A stretch of DNA of 34,796 bases from Bacteroidota bacterium. Its GTDB lineage: Bacteria > Bacteroidota > Bacteroidia > Chitinophagales > Chitinophagaceae. Positions within the stretch are counted from its first letter, which is position 1. Each line of letters opens with the position of its first letter. The stretch lies in the NCBI GenBank assembly GCA_005883765.1, contig VBAQ01000108.1, forward strand, positions 1-34,796, written 5' to 3'. A program made the position numbers and the translations under genes. Below are positions 8,917 through 16,985 of this stretch, one piece after another. Under the pieces are notes generated by a model. The model did not search any database and was not told the origin of the DNA. It worked only from the letters and a program-made list of their open reading frames with translations.

Positions 8917-9321
8917 TTGGAACAATTGGCATTACTGGCTACCCGAAAAAAGAGAGTCGCTACCCGGTTAACGAAGAGTTCAAAAATCATTAAAACCATT
9001 ATTCACGCAATTCAACAGAAAAAAGGAGAGAATATTATTTCGCTTGACCTGCGCAAGATCCCTGAGGCTGTAGCAGATTTTTTCATAATCTGTGAAGCAG
9101 GTAGCCAACCGCAGATCAGGGCGATTTCTGACTTTGTGGAAGAGCAATTGAAAAAGAAATGTAGTGAAATTCCCTATCGACACGAAGGCATGAAACACTT
9201 GCACTGGGTGCTGATAGATTATATAAATGTTGTCGTACATATTATGCAGCCGGAAATGAGAAAATTTTACAAACTGGAAGAGCTCTGGAGTGATGCGGCA
9301 GCGCAGGAATATTCACAGTAG
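8917..9321 (+). CDS. rsfS: Ribosome silencing factor RsfS (Iojap/YbeB family)
   Basis: The 134-residue product binds ribosomal protein uL14 and blocks joining of the 30S and 50S subunits under nutrient limitation. Family motifs are DLRKIPEAVADFFIICEAGS (about 45-64), QIRAISDFVEEQL, RHEGMKHLHWVLIDYINVVVHIM and the ending RKFYKLEELWSDA. An in-frame stop TGA at 8911-8913 precedes TTG at 8917, and no ATG occurs before the conserved core (the first Met is in EGMKHLHW). Translation must therefore start at TTG 8917 or TTG 8926; the longer form matches the basic N-terminal extension (RKKRVATRLTKSSK) I expect in this phylum. ftsH follows after 103 bp, a common neighbour in Bacteroidota. Confidence 0.9.
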   Translation: MEQLALLATRKKRVATRLTKSSKIIKTIIHAIQQKKGENIISLDLRKIPEAVADFFIICEAGSQPQIRAISDFVEEQLKKKCSEIPYRHEGMKHLHWVLIDYINVVVHIMQPEMRKFYKLEELWSDAAAQEYSQ

Positions 9322-9424
9322 GGCGCTATTTGGCGTCGATTCGAAGTGAAGTATGTTAAATATTCAATAAGATGAAACAATTATTACTTAAAAGCCTTAA
9401 TTAGCAGAGAAGCAGAAAAACTTT

Positions 9425-11497
9425 ATGTCACAAGAACCATATAATAAAAACGATAGATCGAATTTGCCGCGTTTTAATAACCGCCCCACTGGCGACGATA
9501 ACACTCCGCGCAAGGGACCGCGTTTCAGTATTTATTGGATCTATGCTATCATATTTGCTGTATTGATATTAATTCAGATCCTTAATCCTTTTTCGAGCAG
9601 TACCGCGAAAACAACACCCAACGAGTTTAAGCAAATGATCTTGAGAGGGGATGTAGATAAATACACCATCATCTCGAACCGCAATATCGTACGAGTGTAT
9701 TTAAAGCCATCGAGCATTGATGCATATAGAAATAAATTGAAAACAGGACTCGGGGGCAAAGTGAGTACCGAAGGCCCTCATTTCTATTTTAAGTATTCCG
9801 GGGATTTCGAAAAGCAAATGGGCGATTTCTATGTGCAAAACAATAAGCCATTTGACCAGCAGGTCTTTTATGAAGTAGACCAGGAAAGAGATTGGTTTGG
9901 CGGAGCGCTGCAGTTCCTGCTACCCCTGTTGCTTTTTATCGCACTTTGGGTGCTGCTCATGCGAAAAATGGGTGGCAGCGCCGGCGGTGGCGGTGGGCCC
10001 GGAGGAATCTTTAATATTGGCAAATCCAGGGCAACACTTTTTGACAAAGGAACAAAAGTTAGCATCACTTTCGCCGACGTGGCAGGATTAGATGAGGCCA
10101 AGGTGGAAGTAATGGAGATCGTTGATTTTCTAAAAAACCCAAAAAAATATACTTCTCTTGGAGGTAAAATTCCAAAAGGCGCATTGCTGATCGGTCCTCC
10201 GGGCACGGGTAAAACCCTGCTGGCAAAAGCCATGGCCGGTGAGGCACAGGTACCGTTTTTCAGCATGAGTGGTTCTGATTTTGTGGAATTATTTGTGGGC
10301 GTGGGAGCCAGCCGCGTTCGTGATCTTTTTAAGCAAGCCCGTGAAAAAGCTCCTTGTATAATTTTTATCGATGAGATCGACGCCATTGGCCGTGCCAGGG
10401 GTAAAAATGTGATGATGAGCAATGATGAACGTGAGAGTACATTGAATCAATTGCTCGTTGAGATGGATGGCTTTGGTACCGATACCGGCATCATTGTGTT
10501 AGCGGCAACAAATCGTCCAGACGTATTGGATATGGCTTTACTCCGTCCCGGCCGTTTCGACAGGCAGATATCGATTGATAAGCCAGATCTAGTGGGTCGG
10601 GAGGCAATTTTCAAAGTACATCTGAAGCCGATCAAAATCTCCAAGACACTTGACATCCATAAGCTGGCTGAACAAACGCCTGGTTTCGCGGGTGCCGATA
10701 TTGCCAATGTGTGCAATGAAGCGGCGTTGATCGCTGCCCGCAAAGGAAAGGATGCGGTAACTATGGAAGATTTCCAGGATGCTGTCGATAGAGTGATCGG
10801 CGGTCTGGAAAAAAAGAGCAAGATCATTTTACCGGAAGAGAAAAAGATCATTGCCTATCACGAAGCCGGTCATGCTATTTGCGGCTGGTATTTGGAGCAT
10901 GCCTACCCTCTGCTAAAAGTGACTATTGTTCCAAGAGGAACGGCTGCGCTCGGATATGCCCAATACACGCCAAAAGAACAATACCTATATAATATTGATC
11001 AGTTAATGGACCAGGTTTGTATGACGCTTGGAGGCCGTGCCAGTGAAGAAATCTTCTTCAATAAAATTTCCACCGGGGCTCAGAACGATCTGCAGCAGAT
11101 CACAAGAATTGCCTATGCCATGGTTACTGTATACGGAATGAATGAAAAAGTGGGCAATGTAAGTTTTTACGACCCGCAGCAGGAAAATGCTTTTACAAAA
11201 CCTTACTCAGAAGAAACTTCAAAAATAATTGATGAGGAAGTTCGTAAGTTGATTGAAGAAGCTTATGAGAGGACGAAGGCTTTGTTGAGAGAAAAACAAC
11301 CACAAGTTGAAAAGTTGGCAGAGGCTTTGCTTGAAAAAGAAGTATTATTCAAAAGTGCTATTTTGAGTGATGTGGAAGCTTTAATTGGCAAAAGGCCCTA
11401 TGAGGAAAAGAAATCCCTGGAGCCCGAACATGCCGGGGAAATTTCAGAAGGTGTTCCTCCCTATGATAGCGACGTTACCAATAAATCATTGCACTGA
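9425..11497 (+). CDS. ftsH: ATP-dependent zinc metalloprotease FtsH
   Basis: This 690-residue membrane-anchored AAA+ protease degrades misassembled membrane proteins and short-lived cytosolic regulators. An N-terminal cytosolic tail with many charged and Asn residues precedes TM1 (about 34-53). An extracytoplasmic domain follows, then TM2 (about 158-180) and a Gly-rich linker. The AAA module has Walker A GPPGTGKT (257-264), Walker [15 protein letters not shown] and the second region of homology with RPGRFDRQ. The protease domain has HEAGH (479-483), and the third zinc ligand is Asp555 in STGAQNDLQ. The C-terminus ends in a disordered acidic tail. The LUD gene starts 3 nt after the stop, indicating cotranscription. 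Confidence 0.97.
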   Translation: MSQEPYNKNDRSNLPRFNNRPTGDDNTPRKGPRFSIYWIYAIIFAVLILIQILNPFSSSTAKTTPNEFKQMILRGDVDKYTIISNRNIVRVYLKPSSIDAYRNKLKTGLGGKVSTEGPHFYFKYSGDFEKQMGDFYVQNNKPFDQQVFYEVDQERDWFGGALQFLLPLLLFIALWVLLMRKMGGSAGGGGGPGGIFNIGKSRATLFDKGTKVSITFADVAGLDEAKVEVMEIVDFLKNPKKYTSLGGKIPKGALLIGPPGTGKTLLAKAMAGEAQVPFFSMSGSDFVELFVGVGASRVRDLFKQAREKAPCIIFIDEIDAIGRARGKNVMMSNDERESTLNQLLVEMDGFGTDTGIIVLAATNRPDVLDMALLRPGRFDRQISIDKPDLVGREAIFKVHLKPIKISKTLDIHKLAEQTPGFAGADIANVCNEAALIAARKGKDAVTMEDFQDAVDRVIGGLEKKSKIILPEEKKIIAYHEAGHAICGWYLEHAYPLLKVTIVPRGTAALGYAQYTPKEQYLYNIDQLMDQVCMTLGGRASEEIFFNKISTGAQNDLQQITRIAYAMVTVYGMNEKVGNVSFYDPQQENAFTKPYSEETSKIIDEEVRKLIEEAYERTKALLREKQPQVEKLAEALLEKEVLFKSAILSDVEALIGKRPYEEKKSLEPEHAGEISEGVPPYDSDVTNKSLH

Positions 11498-11500
11498 CAG

Positions 11501-12133
11501 ATGAATATTTCTCCCTCAAAAGAAAATATTTTAAGGAAAATAAGAGAGGCGTTGACTCATTCAACGCCTCTTCCTTTTCCACAAAGCGAAGGAAACAATT
11601 CCATATTTCCGCCCACAACGCAGGAACTTGAAATTGAATTTGCAGAGCAGTTTACTAAACTGCAGGGAAAATTTATTTTTTGTTTGAATCAACAGGAACT
11701 GGCTTTCCAATTCAACAGCCTGATAAGAAAACAGGGATGGAAAAAAATCTATTGCAGGGAAGAGGGTTTGTTAAACTTATTCGACTCGCAGTTAACCGAC
11801 TTACTCACGAATGATCTGTCAGGATGTGATATCTCCATCACGAGTTGCGAAGCACTGGTAGCCAGAACAGGAACTATCGTCATGAGTACGGCCAAGGCAA
11901 GTGGGCGAACTGTAAGTGTTTATGCACCCATTCATATATGCATAGCGTACACCAAACAGCTTGTGCATGATGTCAAAGATGCCTTGCAGTCTGTCAAAGA
12001 CAGGTTTGGTGATCGTTTGCCCTCGTTGATCAGTTTTGCCACTGGACCAAGCAGGACCGCCGACATCGAAAAGACTCTTGTTGTCGGAGTCCATGGGCCC
12101 AGGGAGGTCTACTGCTTTTTGGTAGATGAATAA
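11501..12133 (+). CDS. LUD domain protein (LutC/YkgG family)
   Basis: The protein has 210 residues. An N-terminal helix NILRKIREAL is followed by a variable linker and the LUD core: GCDISITSCEALVARTGTIV, then the C-terminal signature GPSRTADIEKTLVVGVHGP. LutC is a subunit of the LutABC lactate oxidase; stand-alone members next to ftsH in Bacteroidota have no lutA/lutB beside them, as here, so a lactate role is not implied. It follows ftsH by 3 nt. A strong stem-loop lies inside codons 15-24 (11545-11571), so expression relative to ftsH may be attenuated. Confidence 0.88.
   Translation: MNISPSKENILRKIREALTHSTPLPFPQSEGNNSIFPPTTQELEIEFAEQFTKLQGKFIFCLNQQELAFQFNSLIRKQGWKKIYCREEGLLNLFDSQLTDLLTNDLSGCDISITSCEALVARTGTIVMSTAKASGRTVSVYAPIHICIAYTKQLVHDVKDALQSVKDRFGDRLPSLISFATGPSRTADIEKTLVVGVHGPREVYCFLVDE
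11545..11578 (+). terminator. Terminator-like hairpin inside the 5' end of the LUD gene
   Basis: AGAGGCGTTGA (11545-11555) and TCAACGCCTCT (11561-11571) form a perfect 11-bp stem with loop CTCAT, followed by the T-rich run TCCTTTTCC. It lies 44 nt after the LUD start and about 48 nt after the ftsH stop. It looks like an intrinsic terminator or attenuator that has been kept within coding sequence. Confidence 0.5.
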
Positions 12134-12160
12134 ATGCTGTCTCCTTAGTACTTTTAATGC

Positions 12161-12592
12161 ATGAATAACCCGGGAGTTTATAAATTATTTGTCTACGGCT
12201 CCCTGCGGAGTGGTTTTAAAAGCCACGCTTATGAATATATCAGCCGATTTTTCTCGTTCGTGGATAATGCCAGGGTGAAAGGAAAACTATTTGACCTCGG
12301 AACGTATGCCGCCGGAGTTCCGACTAATGATGAAAGCTTCATCGTGGGGGAATTGTACACTATCACGCATAAAAATGAATTTTCCTGGGCCATTGGTCAG
12401 CTGGATGATTATGAAGGTGTGTCTGTCGAGTCCGATGAGATGCAGTTATACAAGCGAGAATTAGTTGACGTGATTCTGAATGATGATACAACTTCTGCAT
12501 GGATCTACTGGTATGTAGGAAGTGTTGAAGGAAAACCTGTGATAGAATCGGGCGACATGATTCAATATGTTCAGCAAAAAAGAAATGGCTAA
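12161..12592 (+). CDS. Gamma-glutamylcyclotransferase-like (GGCT/AIG2-like) protein
   Basis: The protein has 143 residues. The N-terminal motif KLFVYGSLRSG (YGSL at 12-15) forms the substrate-binding loop of this fold. Glu85 in LDDYEGV occupies the position of the catalytic acid. VKGKLFDLGTYAAGVP and SAWIYWYVG are also typical. Family members cyclise gamma-glutamyl amines to 5-oxoproline (glutathione or antibiotic side-chain metabolism); the substrate here is unknown. It lies 27 nt after the LUD gene and 15 nt before the hicB-like gene, so all may be on one transcript. Confidence 0.87.
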   Translation: MNNPGVYKLFVYGSLRSGFKSHAYEYISRFFSFVDNARVKGKLFDLGTYAAGVPTNDESFIVGELYTITHKNEFSWAIGQLDDYEGVSVESDEMQLYKRELVDVILNDDTTSAWIYWYVGSVEGKPVIESGDMIQYVQQKRNG

Positions 12593-12607
12593 ATTTGGAA
12601 GATCAAA

Positions 12608-12814
12608 ATGAAAGAAATTATTTTCACAGTTGAAGAAGCATTGGAAGGGGGCTTCATTGCAAAAGCTCTTGGTGAAAGCATTTTTACCGAAGCAGAAACA
12701 AGGGAAGAGCTCCGCAAAAATATGAAAGAGGCTGTGGAATGTCATTTTGATTCTGGTGCCATGCCGAAAATTATCAGGCTACACATGGTAAAAGAAGAGA
12801 TCATTGCAATATGA
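12608..12814 (+). CDS. hicB: HicB-like antitoxin-type small protein
   Basis: The 68-residue protein begins MKEIIFTVEEALEGGFIAKA, the beta-beta pattern of the partial RNase H fold in HicB (E-GGF-A is the usual G-G-Y/F-A motif). The helix REELRKNMKEAVECHF follows, then PKIIRLHMVKEEIIAI. It lacks a C-terminal DNA-binding domain, so it is a short HicB that would neutralise HicA by binding but may not repress alone. It overlaps the next gene by 4 nt (ATGA), indicating translational coupling. The order is antitoxin first, the reverse of classical hicAB. Confidence 0.75.
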   Translation: MKEIIFTVEEALEGGFIAKALGESIFTEAETREELRKNMKEAVECHFDSGAMPKIIRLHMVKEEIIAI

Positions 12815-13041
12815 GGTTGCCAAGAGACATTTCTGCAACAGAACTCATAAGTTTACTTCAAAAATTCAGTTATTTCATTTCACGACAAAAAGGAAGTCAT
12901 ATAAGGTTAACGACTACAATTAATGGCGTTCACCAGAACCATGACCCTATAAAATTGGGAACACTCCCCTCTATTTTGAGTGATGTGGCAGCACATTTTA
13001 ATCAGTCGAAAGAGGAAATTGCTAAACAAATATTCGGATAA
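12811..13041 (+). CDS. hicA: HicA-like toxin (YcfA family mRNA interferase)
   Basis: The 76-residue protein has the double-stranded-RNA-binding-like fold of HicA. ATELISLLQKFSYFISRQKGSHIRLT carries the G-S-H motif whose His (His30) is the proposed catalytic residue, followed by PIKLGTLPSILSDVA, matching the family's LK-GTL-SIL segment. It would cleave mRNA when free of the HicB partner encoded just upstream. Both genes may be retained as a functional module; nothing suggests disruption. Confidence 0.78.
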   Translation: MRLPRDISATELISLLQKFSYFISRQKGSHIRLTTTINGVHQNHDPIKLGTLPSILSDVAAHFNQSKEEIAKQIFG

Positions 13042-13052
13042 TATTTTTTATT

Positions 13053-13835
13053 GTGCGGATTCCCCTTAATAAAAATATCTACTTCATTTCCGATTTCCAT
13101 CTGGGCGCTCCAGATTATAAAAGCAGTCTTGAAAGAGAAAAAACAGTTGTTCAATTTTTGGATGAAATAAAAAAAGATGCAGCGGAGATCTTTATCGTCG
13201 GAGATATTTTTGACTTCTGGTACGAATACAGGCGAGTTGTGCCAAAAGGTAATGTAAGATTATTAGGCAAGCTGGCGGAAATCACGGATTCAGGAATAAG
13301 GATCCACTTCTTTGTTGGCAACCATGACATGTGGATGAAGAACTATTTTCAGCAGGAACTGAATATCCCGGTTTATTTTGAACCGAAAGATTTTGAATGG
13401 AATGGGAAAACCTTTCATCTTGCTCATGGCGATGGATTGGGACCGGGGGACCACAGGTATAAATTTATCAAAAAGGTTTTCAGAAACCGGTTCAGTCAAT
13501 GGTTGTTTGGAATATTCCCACCTTACATGGGCATGGGACTGGCGAATTTCTTAAGCCGGAGAAGCCGGGCACAAACCGGCTCCACCGAGGAAGTATTCCT
13601 GGGCGAGGATAGGGAATGGCTGATCATTTATTGTAAAGAGATGCTGAAGAAAAAAAAATTAGACTTTTTTGTGTTTGGCCATAGACACTTGCCAATCGAT
13701 TTTCGTCTAAACAATGGCAGCCGTTATATCAATTTAGGTGACTGGATAAATTATTATACCTATGCGGTGTTTGACGGGGAAAAGCTTGAGTTGAAATCTT
13801 ATAAAGGAAAAGATGAAAAAATTATCCGCAAATAA
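13053..13835 (+). CDS. lpxH: UDP-2,3-diacylglucosamine hydrolase-type metallophosphoesterase (LpxH-like)
   Basis: This 260-residue protein of the calcineurin-like phosphoesterase fold has metal-binding motifs SDFHLG (13-18), VGDIFDFW (GD at 50-51), GNHD (89-92), AHGDGLGPGD and FGHRH. The FDFWYEY stretch and the RYINLGDW ending are features of the LpxH family, which cleaves UDP-2,3-diacylglucosamine to lipid X at the cytoplasmic face of the inner membrane in lipid A synthesis. The start is GTG at 13053; no in-frame ATG precedes the first motif. The long GLGPGDHRYKFIKKVFRNRF to FFPPYMG region is the membrane-associating cap. It is followed after 3 nt by a secreted protein gene. Confidence 0.88.
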   Translation: MRIPLNKNIYFISDFHLGAPDYKSSLEREKTVVQFLDEIKKDAAEIFIVGDIFDFWYEYRRVVPKGNVRLLGKLAEITDSGIRIHFFVGNHDMWMKNYFQQELNIPVYFEPKDFEWNGKTFHLAHGDGLGPGDHRYKFIKKVFRNRFSQWLFGIFPPYMGMGLANFLSRRSRAQTGSTEEVFLGEDREWLIIYCKEMLKKKKLDFFVFGHRHLPIDFRLNNGSRYINLGDWINYYTYAVFDGEKLELKSYKGKDEKIIRK

Positions 13836-13838
13836 CAA

Positions 13839-14648
13839 ATGAAAAAAATCATCTTAATAATAATAGCATCTATTTTCCTTCTTGTCGTAAGAGCACAAAA
13901 AGATCTTCCTTATAAGCTGATAGCATCTATTCAAGGTGACATAGTTGATTTTGCTGTTGACAATCTTGATAATGTCTTTATTCTAACAGGCACTGACCAA
14001 TTAAAGAAATATAGCGTCAATGGGGATTCAGTGGCGGTATTTAACAACGTAAAAAAATTTGGCAAGGTCTCAACGGTTGATGTTTCCAATCCGCTTAAAG
14101 TTTTGCTTTACTATAAAGACTTTTCAACCATTGTTGTCCTTGACAGGCTGCTAACCATCCGCAATACCATTGATCTGAGGCAGCAGAATATTTTCCAGGT
14201 TAATGCCATCGGCCAGTCTTATGACAATAACATCTGGGTCTATGATGAGGGCAACAGCAAATTGAAAAAAATAAATGACGAAGGGAAGACCTTGCTCGAA
14301 ACCTCTGACTTTCGCCTCCTGTTTGACCAGGCTCCCCATATAAAAAATATATTCGACCAGGATGGATTTGTCTATTTGTATGATCCCCAGCAGAACGTTT
14401 TTGTTTTTGATTACTATGGCGCACTCAGGAATAAAATAATGATCAGTGGCTGGCAGGATCTTAAGGTGGCTGGCAAATTTATTTTTGGGATCAATAATGA
14501 CACGCTGCACCGCTATGAGATCAATACGTTTCGTGTGGGTGAAGAAAAACTTCCGGGACCTCTGAAAAACTCTTTAAAAGTGAATTTCACATCTTCTCGT
14601 TTGTATGCACTAAAAAAAGATCTGCTGGAAATTTATTCTCTTCATTAA
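13839..14648 (+). CDS. Secreted protein with propeller-like repeats, function unknown
   Basis: The protein has 269 residues with a signal peptide (MKKIILIIIASIFLLVVRAQ). The mature part repeats a pattern of short strands around aspartates (DFAVDNLDNVFILTGTDQL, NIWVYDEGNSKLKKINDEG, GFVYLYDPQQNVFVFDYYG), which suggests an NHL/SMP-30-like beta-propeller. I recall similar proteins next to lpxH in Bacteroidota, and the 3-nt gap here supports cotranscription. The function is not known. Confidence 0.78.
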   Translation: MKKIILIIIASIFLLVVRAQKDLPYKLIASIQGDIVDFAVDNLDNVFILTGTDQLKKYSVNGDSVAVFNNVKKFGKVSTVDVSNPLKVLLYYKDFSTIVVLDRLLTIRNTIDLRQQNIFQVNAIGQSYDNNIWVYDEGNSKLKKINDEGKTLLETSDFRLLFDQAPHIKNIFDQDGFVYLYDPQQNVFVFDYYGALRNKIMISGWQDLKVAGKFIFGINNDTLHRYEINTFRVGEEKLPGPLKNSLKVNFTSSRLYALKKDLLEIYSLH

Positions 14649-14690
14649 GGTAAACAGTTTGTTTTAATTTTATTTCAAATTGCGGAGCTC

Positions 14691-15785
14691 ATGAATGATT
14701 TTTTTGACCGGCTTTATTTTGATAACGAGGTTAGAGATTATTTGATCGCGTTTGGGATCATCCTTTTCATTGTTTTAGTAAATCGGGTCATCTCAAAATA
14801 TTTTGCAGGGCTTATTTTTTCATTTGTAAGAAGGATCTGGAGGAATGTTGATAGAAAATCTTTTATTGATCTTGTCATTCATCCCCTTGGAATGTTCCTG
14901 GTTGTGTTTGTGTCTCTTGTGGCTTTGCACAAACTCAGATTTCCGGGCCGGTGGGATATCGAAATCTACCGTTACACGCTAAAAGATATTTTTCATGCTG
15001 TCGGAACTACCGTTCTGATTATTTCCTTTATCTGGTTGTTGCTGAGGGTGATCGATTTCATCGCCACCATACTTGAAAAAAAGGCGGCCGTCACCGAGCA
15101 CCTTACCGATAACCAGTTGATCCTTTTTTTTAAAGATTTCCTTAAGGTCATCGTCGGCATGACGGGGATATTGATGATCCTGCATTTTGCATTTAACATG
15201 CATATTGGGAACCTGTTTACCGGGCTGAGCATCGTGGGAGCAGCCATTGCGCTGTCATTGCGTGAGAGTCTCGAAAATTTAATCGCTTCGTTTGTCATTT
15301 TCTTTGATAAGCCCTTTTCAACCGGAGACCAGGTAAAAGTTCAGAACATTACAGGTACCGTTGAAAAAATCGGCCTTCGCAGTACGCGGCTACGTACAGA
15401 CCAAAAAACCTTCGTCACTGTTCCCAATAAGCAAATGGTAGATAGCATCCTGGATAATTTATCACTGCGCACACAACGCAAAGGCGAATTGAGGCTTGAA
15501 GTAGATCTCAACACGTCATCCCAAAAATTGCAGGAACTTCTAAATGGACTAAAGAGCATTCTGAAGAGAAAAGAAATTGAAAACTCCTCTGTTTTAATGG
15601 ATGCAATTGCGGGAAATGCATTTATGATTAACGCGGATTATTTTACTGCCTCTGTAACGCAAAACGAATTTGACCGCACAAAAGAAGGGATAAATCTTTC
15701 TGTTTTACAATTGATGGAGAACCTGGAGATTCAAATTGCGGGTGCCAATAAAGATATTCGCATTATTGCCCGGGAGCAGGAGTGA
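14691..15785 (+). CDS. MscS family mechanosensitive ion channel
   Basis: This 364-residue inner-membrane channel has five hydrophobic segments at about 15-36, 63-83, 101-125, 149-170 and 175-200. The last (LFTGLSIVGAAIALSLRESL) is the pore-lining Gly/Ala-rich helix. It is followed by the beta domain DKPFSTGDQVKVQNITGTVE and KTFVTVPNKQMVDSIL, the MscS signature, and an alpha/beta cytoplasmic end. It releases solutes on hypo-osmotic shock. Its 3' end overlaps the convergent thioredoxin-like gene by 23 bp. Confidence 0.93.
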   Translation: MNDFFDRLYFDNEVRDYLIAFGIILFIVLVNRVISKYFAGLIFSFVRRIWRNVDRKSFIDLVIHPLGMFLVVFVSLVALHKLRFPGRWDIEIYRYTLKDIFHAVGTTVLIISFIWLLLRVIDFIATILEKKAAVTEHLTDNQLILFFKDFLKVIVGMTGILMILHFAFNMHIGNLFTGLSIVGAAIALSLRESLENLIASFVIFFDKPFSTGDQVKVQNITGTVEKIGLRSTRLRTDQKTFVTVPNKQMVDSILDNLSLRTQRKGELRLEVDLNTSSQKLQELLNGLKSILKRKEIENSSVLMDAIAGNAFMINADYFTASVTQNEFDRTKEGINLSVLQLMENLEIQIAGANKDIRIIAREQE

Positions 15786-16296
15786 TGGATGCCATGATCT
15801 CTGCCAGTTCCTTATCAAATAGACCATACTTTCCATATTCGACCACACGGCCAACTTCCTTTCCGTTATTCATCACAATGATGGTCGGAACATTGATAAT
15901 ATTCAATGCCTCGGAGAGATGACTTAAAGTCTTTTTATTTCTGTCCACACCAATGAGTGTCACCTTATCCTGCGGGAAGCCGGCAACATCAAGAAGAGAA
16001 TAAAACTTCGGAATTATAAATTGAGAGTCATCGCACCATGTTCCCATGAATGCAATGAATTGAAGGTTGGTGTTTTTCTTAAGCTCAGCAACGGCCTGAG
16101 ATTGGGGAGTATAAGCTTTCAAATTTTCAGCCCACCATGCAAATGCAGTATCTTTTTCAACTTCCTGCCGGAAGATAATGCCTTTCAGAATTTTGATCCC
16201 CTTATTATCCCTTGAAATCTCAGCCTGCGATTGAGCAAAAACTGAGCCACTAAGCAAAAAAACGCCGATGATTACAATCAATATTTTCTTCATCAT
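15763..16296 (-). CDS. Secreted thioredoxin-fold protein with single active-site cysteine
   Basis: The product is 177 residues with a signal peptide (KILIVIIGVFLLSGSVFAQ). The thioredoxin core is visible as FIAFMGTWCDDSQFIIPKF and the cis-Pro loop NVPTIIVMNNGKEVGRVV. The usual CxxC is WCDDS: Cys88 remains and the second cysteine is Ser91, and no other cysteine exists in the mature protein. It therefore cannot form the intramolecular disulfide and could act only by a monothiol mechanism or as a non-redox binding protein. Either of the two adjacent Met codons at 16296 and 16293 may start it. It overlaps the mscS-type gene tail to tail. Confidence 0.85.
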   Translation of the reverse strand: MMKKILIVIIGVFLLSGSVFAQSQAEISRDNKGIKILKGIIFRQEVEKDTAFAWWAENLKAYTPQSQAVAELKKNTNLQFIAFMGTWCDDSQFIIPKFYSLLDVAGFPQDKVTLIGVDRNKKTLSHLSEALNIINVPTIIVMNNGKEVGRVVEYGKYGLFDKELAEIMASITPAPGQ

Positions 16297-16380
16297 AGAT
16301 TTTAAATGAATCGTAAAATTACTTCCGATGATTTGTACCGGCTACTTTTTCATGTTAAAAGTTGAAAGGACGCAATAATG

Positions 16381-16436
16381 AATATCGAAATCCGAAATCC
16401 GAAATCCGAATATCGAAACCCGAAATTCGAAATTTC
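16381..16436. repeat. Left inverted repeat (CGAAATC-type heptads) beside the four-helix gene
   Basis: A short-period array of ATCGAAATCCGAAATCC-type units. It ends 7 bp before the stop codon of the four-helix gene. A 17-nt core GAAATCCGAAATCCGAA also occurs in inverted orientation at 16933-16984. Confidence 0.8.
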
Positions 16437-16442
16437 TGGAGG

Positions 16443-16811
16443 TTAAATGTTAGTCGGTAGCTCTAGCTTTCGGTAAATTGAACCAAATATGTTTTCCAAT
16501 TCATGGGCTTCCTGCAATAATTCCAGCCGTTCTTTTTCAATTTCGTCGTTTCCATAAGCTAAAACGTGTTTTAACCATAACCCAGATTCTTTGGCTTCTT
16601 TCCTGGAAATTTTGATGTGCATTTTTTTATCCTGATCGCCCAGGCTTTCGTTCGCTTCGATGTAATTTGCGGGTACAGACCCGGCGGCCTTCACAAGCTG
16701 CTTAATGTATTCGAGATTAATAGTGTCTTTTTTTAGCTTCAAGCAAAAGTTCCGGACGCGTAAAGAGAACCTCTCCGTCCTCGCCTCAAGGTCATATTTT
16801 TTGTCTTGCAT
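16443..16811 (-). CDS. Four-helix-bundle protein (23S rRNA intervening-sequence protein family)
   Basis: The 122-residue all-helical protein is recognisable from FSLRVRNFCLKLKKD, YIKQLVKAAGSVPANYIEANE (the G-S-V/I-xxN-YxEA motif), KISRKEAKESGLWLKHVL and the C-terminal LLQEAHELENIFGSIYRKL. The family is encoded in intervening sequences of 23S rRNA in spirochaetes and others, and as free-standing genes in Bacteroidota; a role in nucleic acid binding or structured-RNA mobility has been suggested but is not proven. It is bracketed by inverted CGAAATC-type repeats, an arrangement resembling an IVS outside rRNA. It sits between the MerR gene and the thioredoxin-like gene and looks like an insertion. 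Confidence 0.87.
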   Translation of the reverse strand: MQDKKYDLEARTERFSLRVRNFCLKLKKDTINLEYIKQLVKAAGSVPANYIEANESLGDQDKKMHIKISRKEAKESGLWLKHVLAYGNDEIEKERLELLQEAHELENIFGSIYRKLELPTNI

Positions 16812-16932
16812 ATTTCAGGAATCCTTCGAATTTCGCTGGTCTGAGTCAATCCGCCAAGAAGATTTGCCGCAACGAGCGAAAGGAAAAAACTGTGATATTT
16901 GGTTGAGATCAAATTTGTGCGTCAGGTGCAGT

Positions 16933-16984
16933 TTTCGGATTTCGAAATTCGGATTTCGGATTTCTTCCCGGATTTCGAATTTTG
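16933..16984. repeat. Right inverted repeat (GATTTCG-type heptads) beside the four-helix gene
   Basis: TTCGGATTTCGAAATTCGG-type units, the reverse complement in character of the 16381-16436 array. It ends next to the stop codon of the MerR gene at 16986. About 120 bp without another gene separate it from the four-helix start. Confidence 0.78.
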
Positions 16985-16985
16985 T

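Noticed and set aside
8697-8999. 100-residue minus-strand frame upstream of birA
   Set aside because: It covers the divergent promoter region and the palindrome, and has no family signal.
16381-16436. CRISPR or minisatellite array at the CGAAATC repeats
   Set aside because: The period is about 7-8 nt without spacers, and the mirrored array at 16933 makes an inverted-repeat interpretation better.
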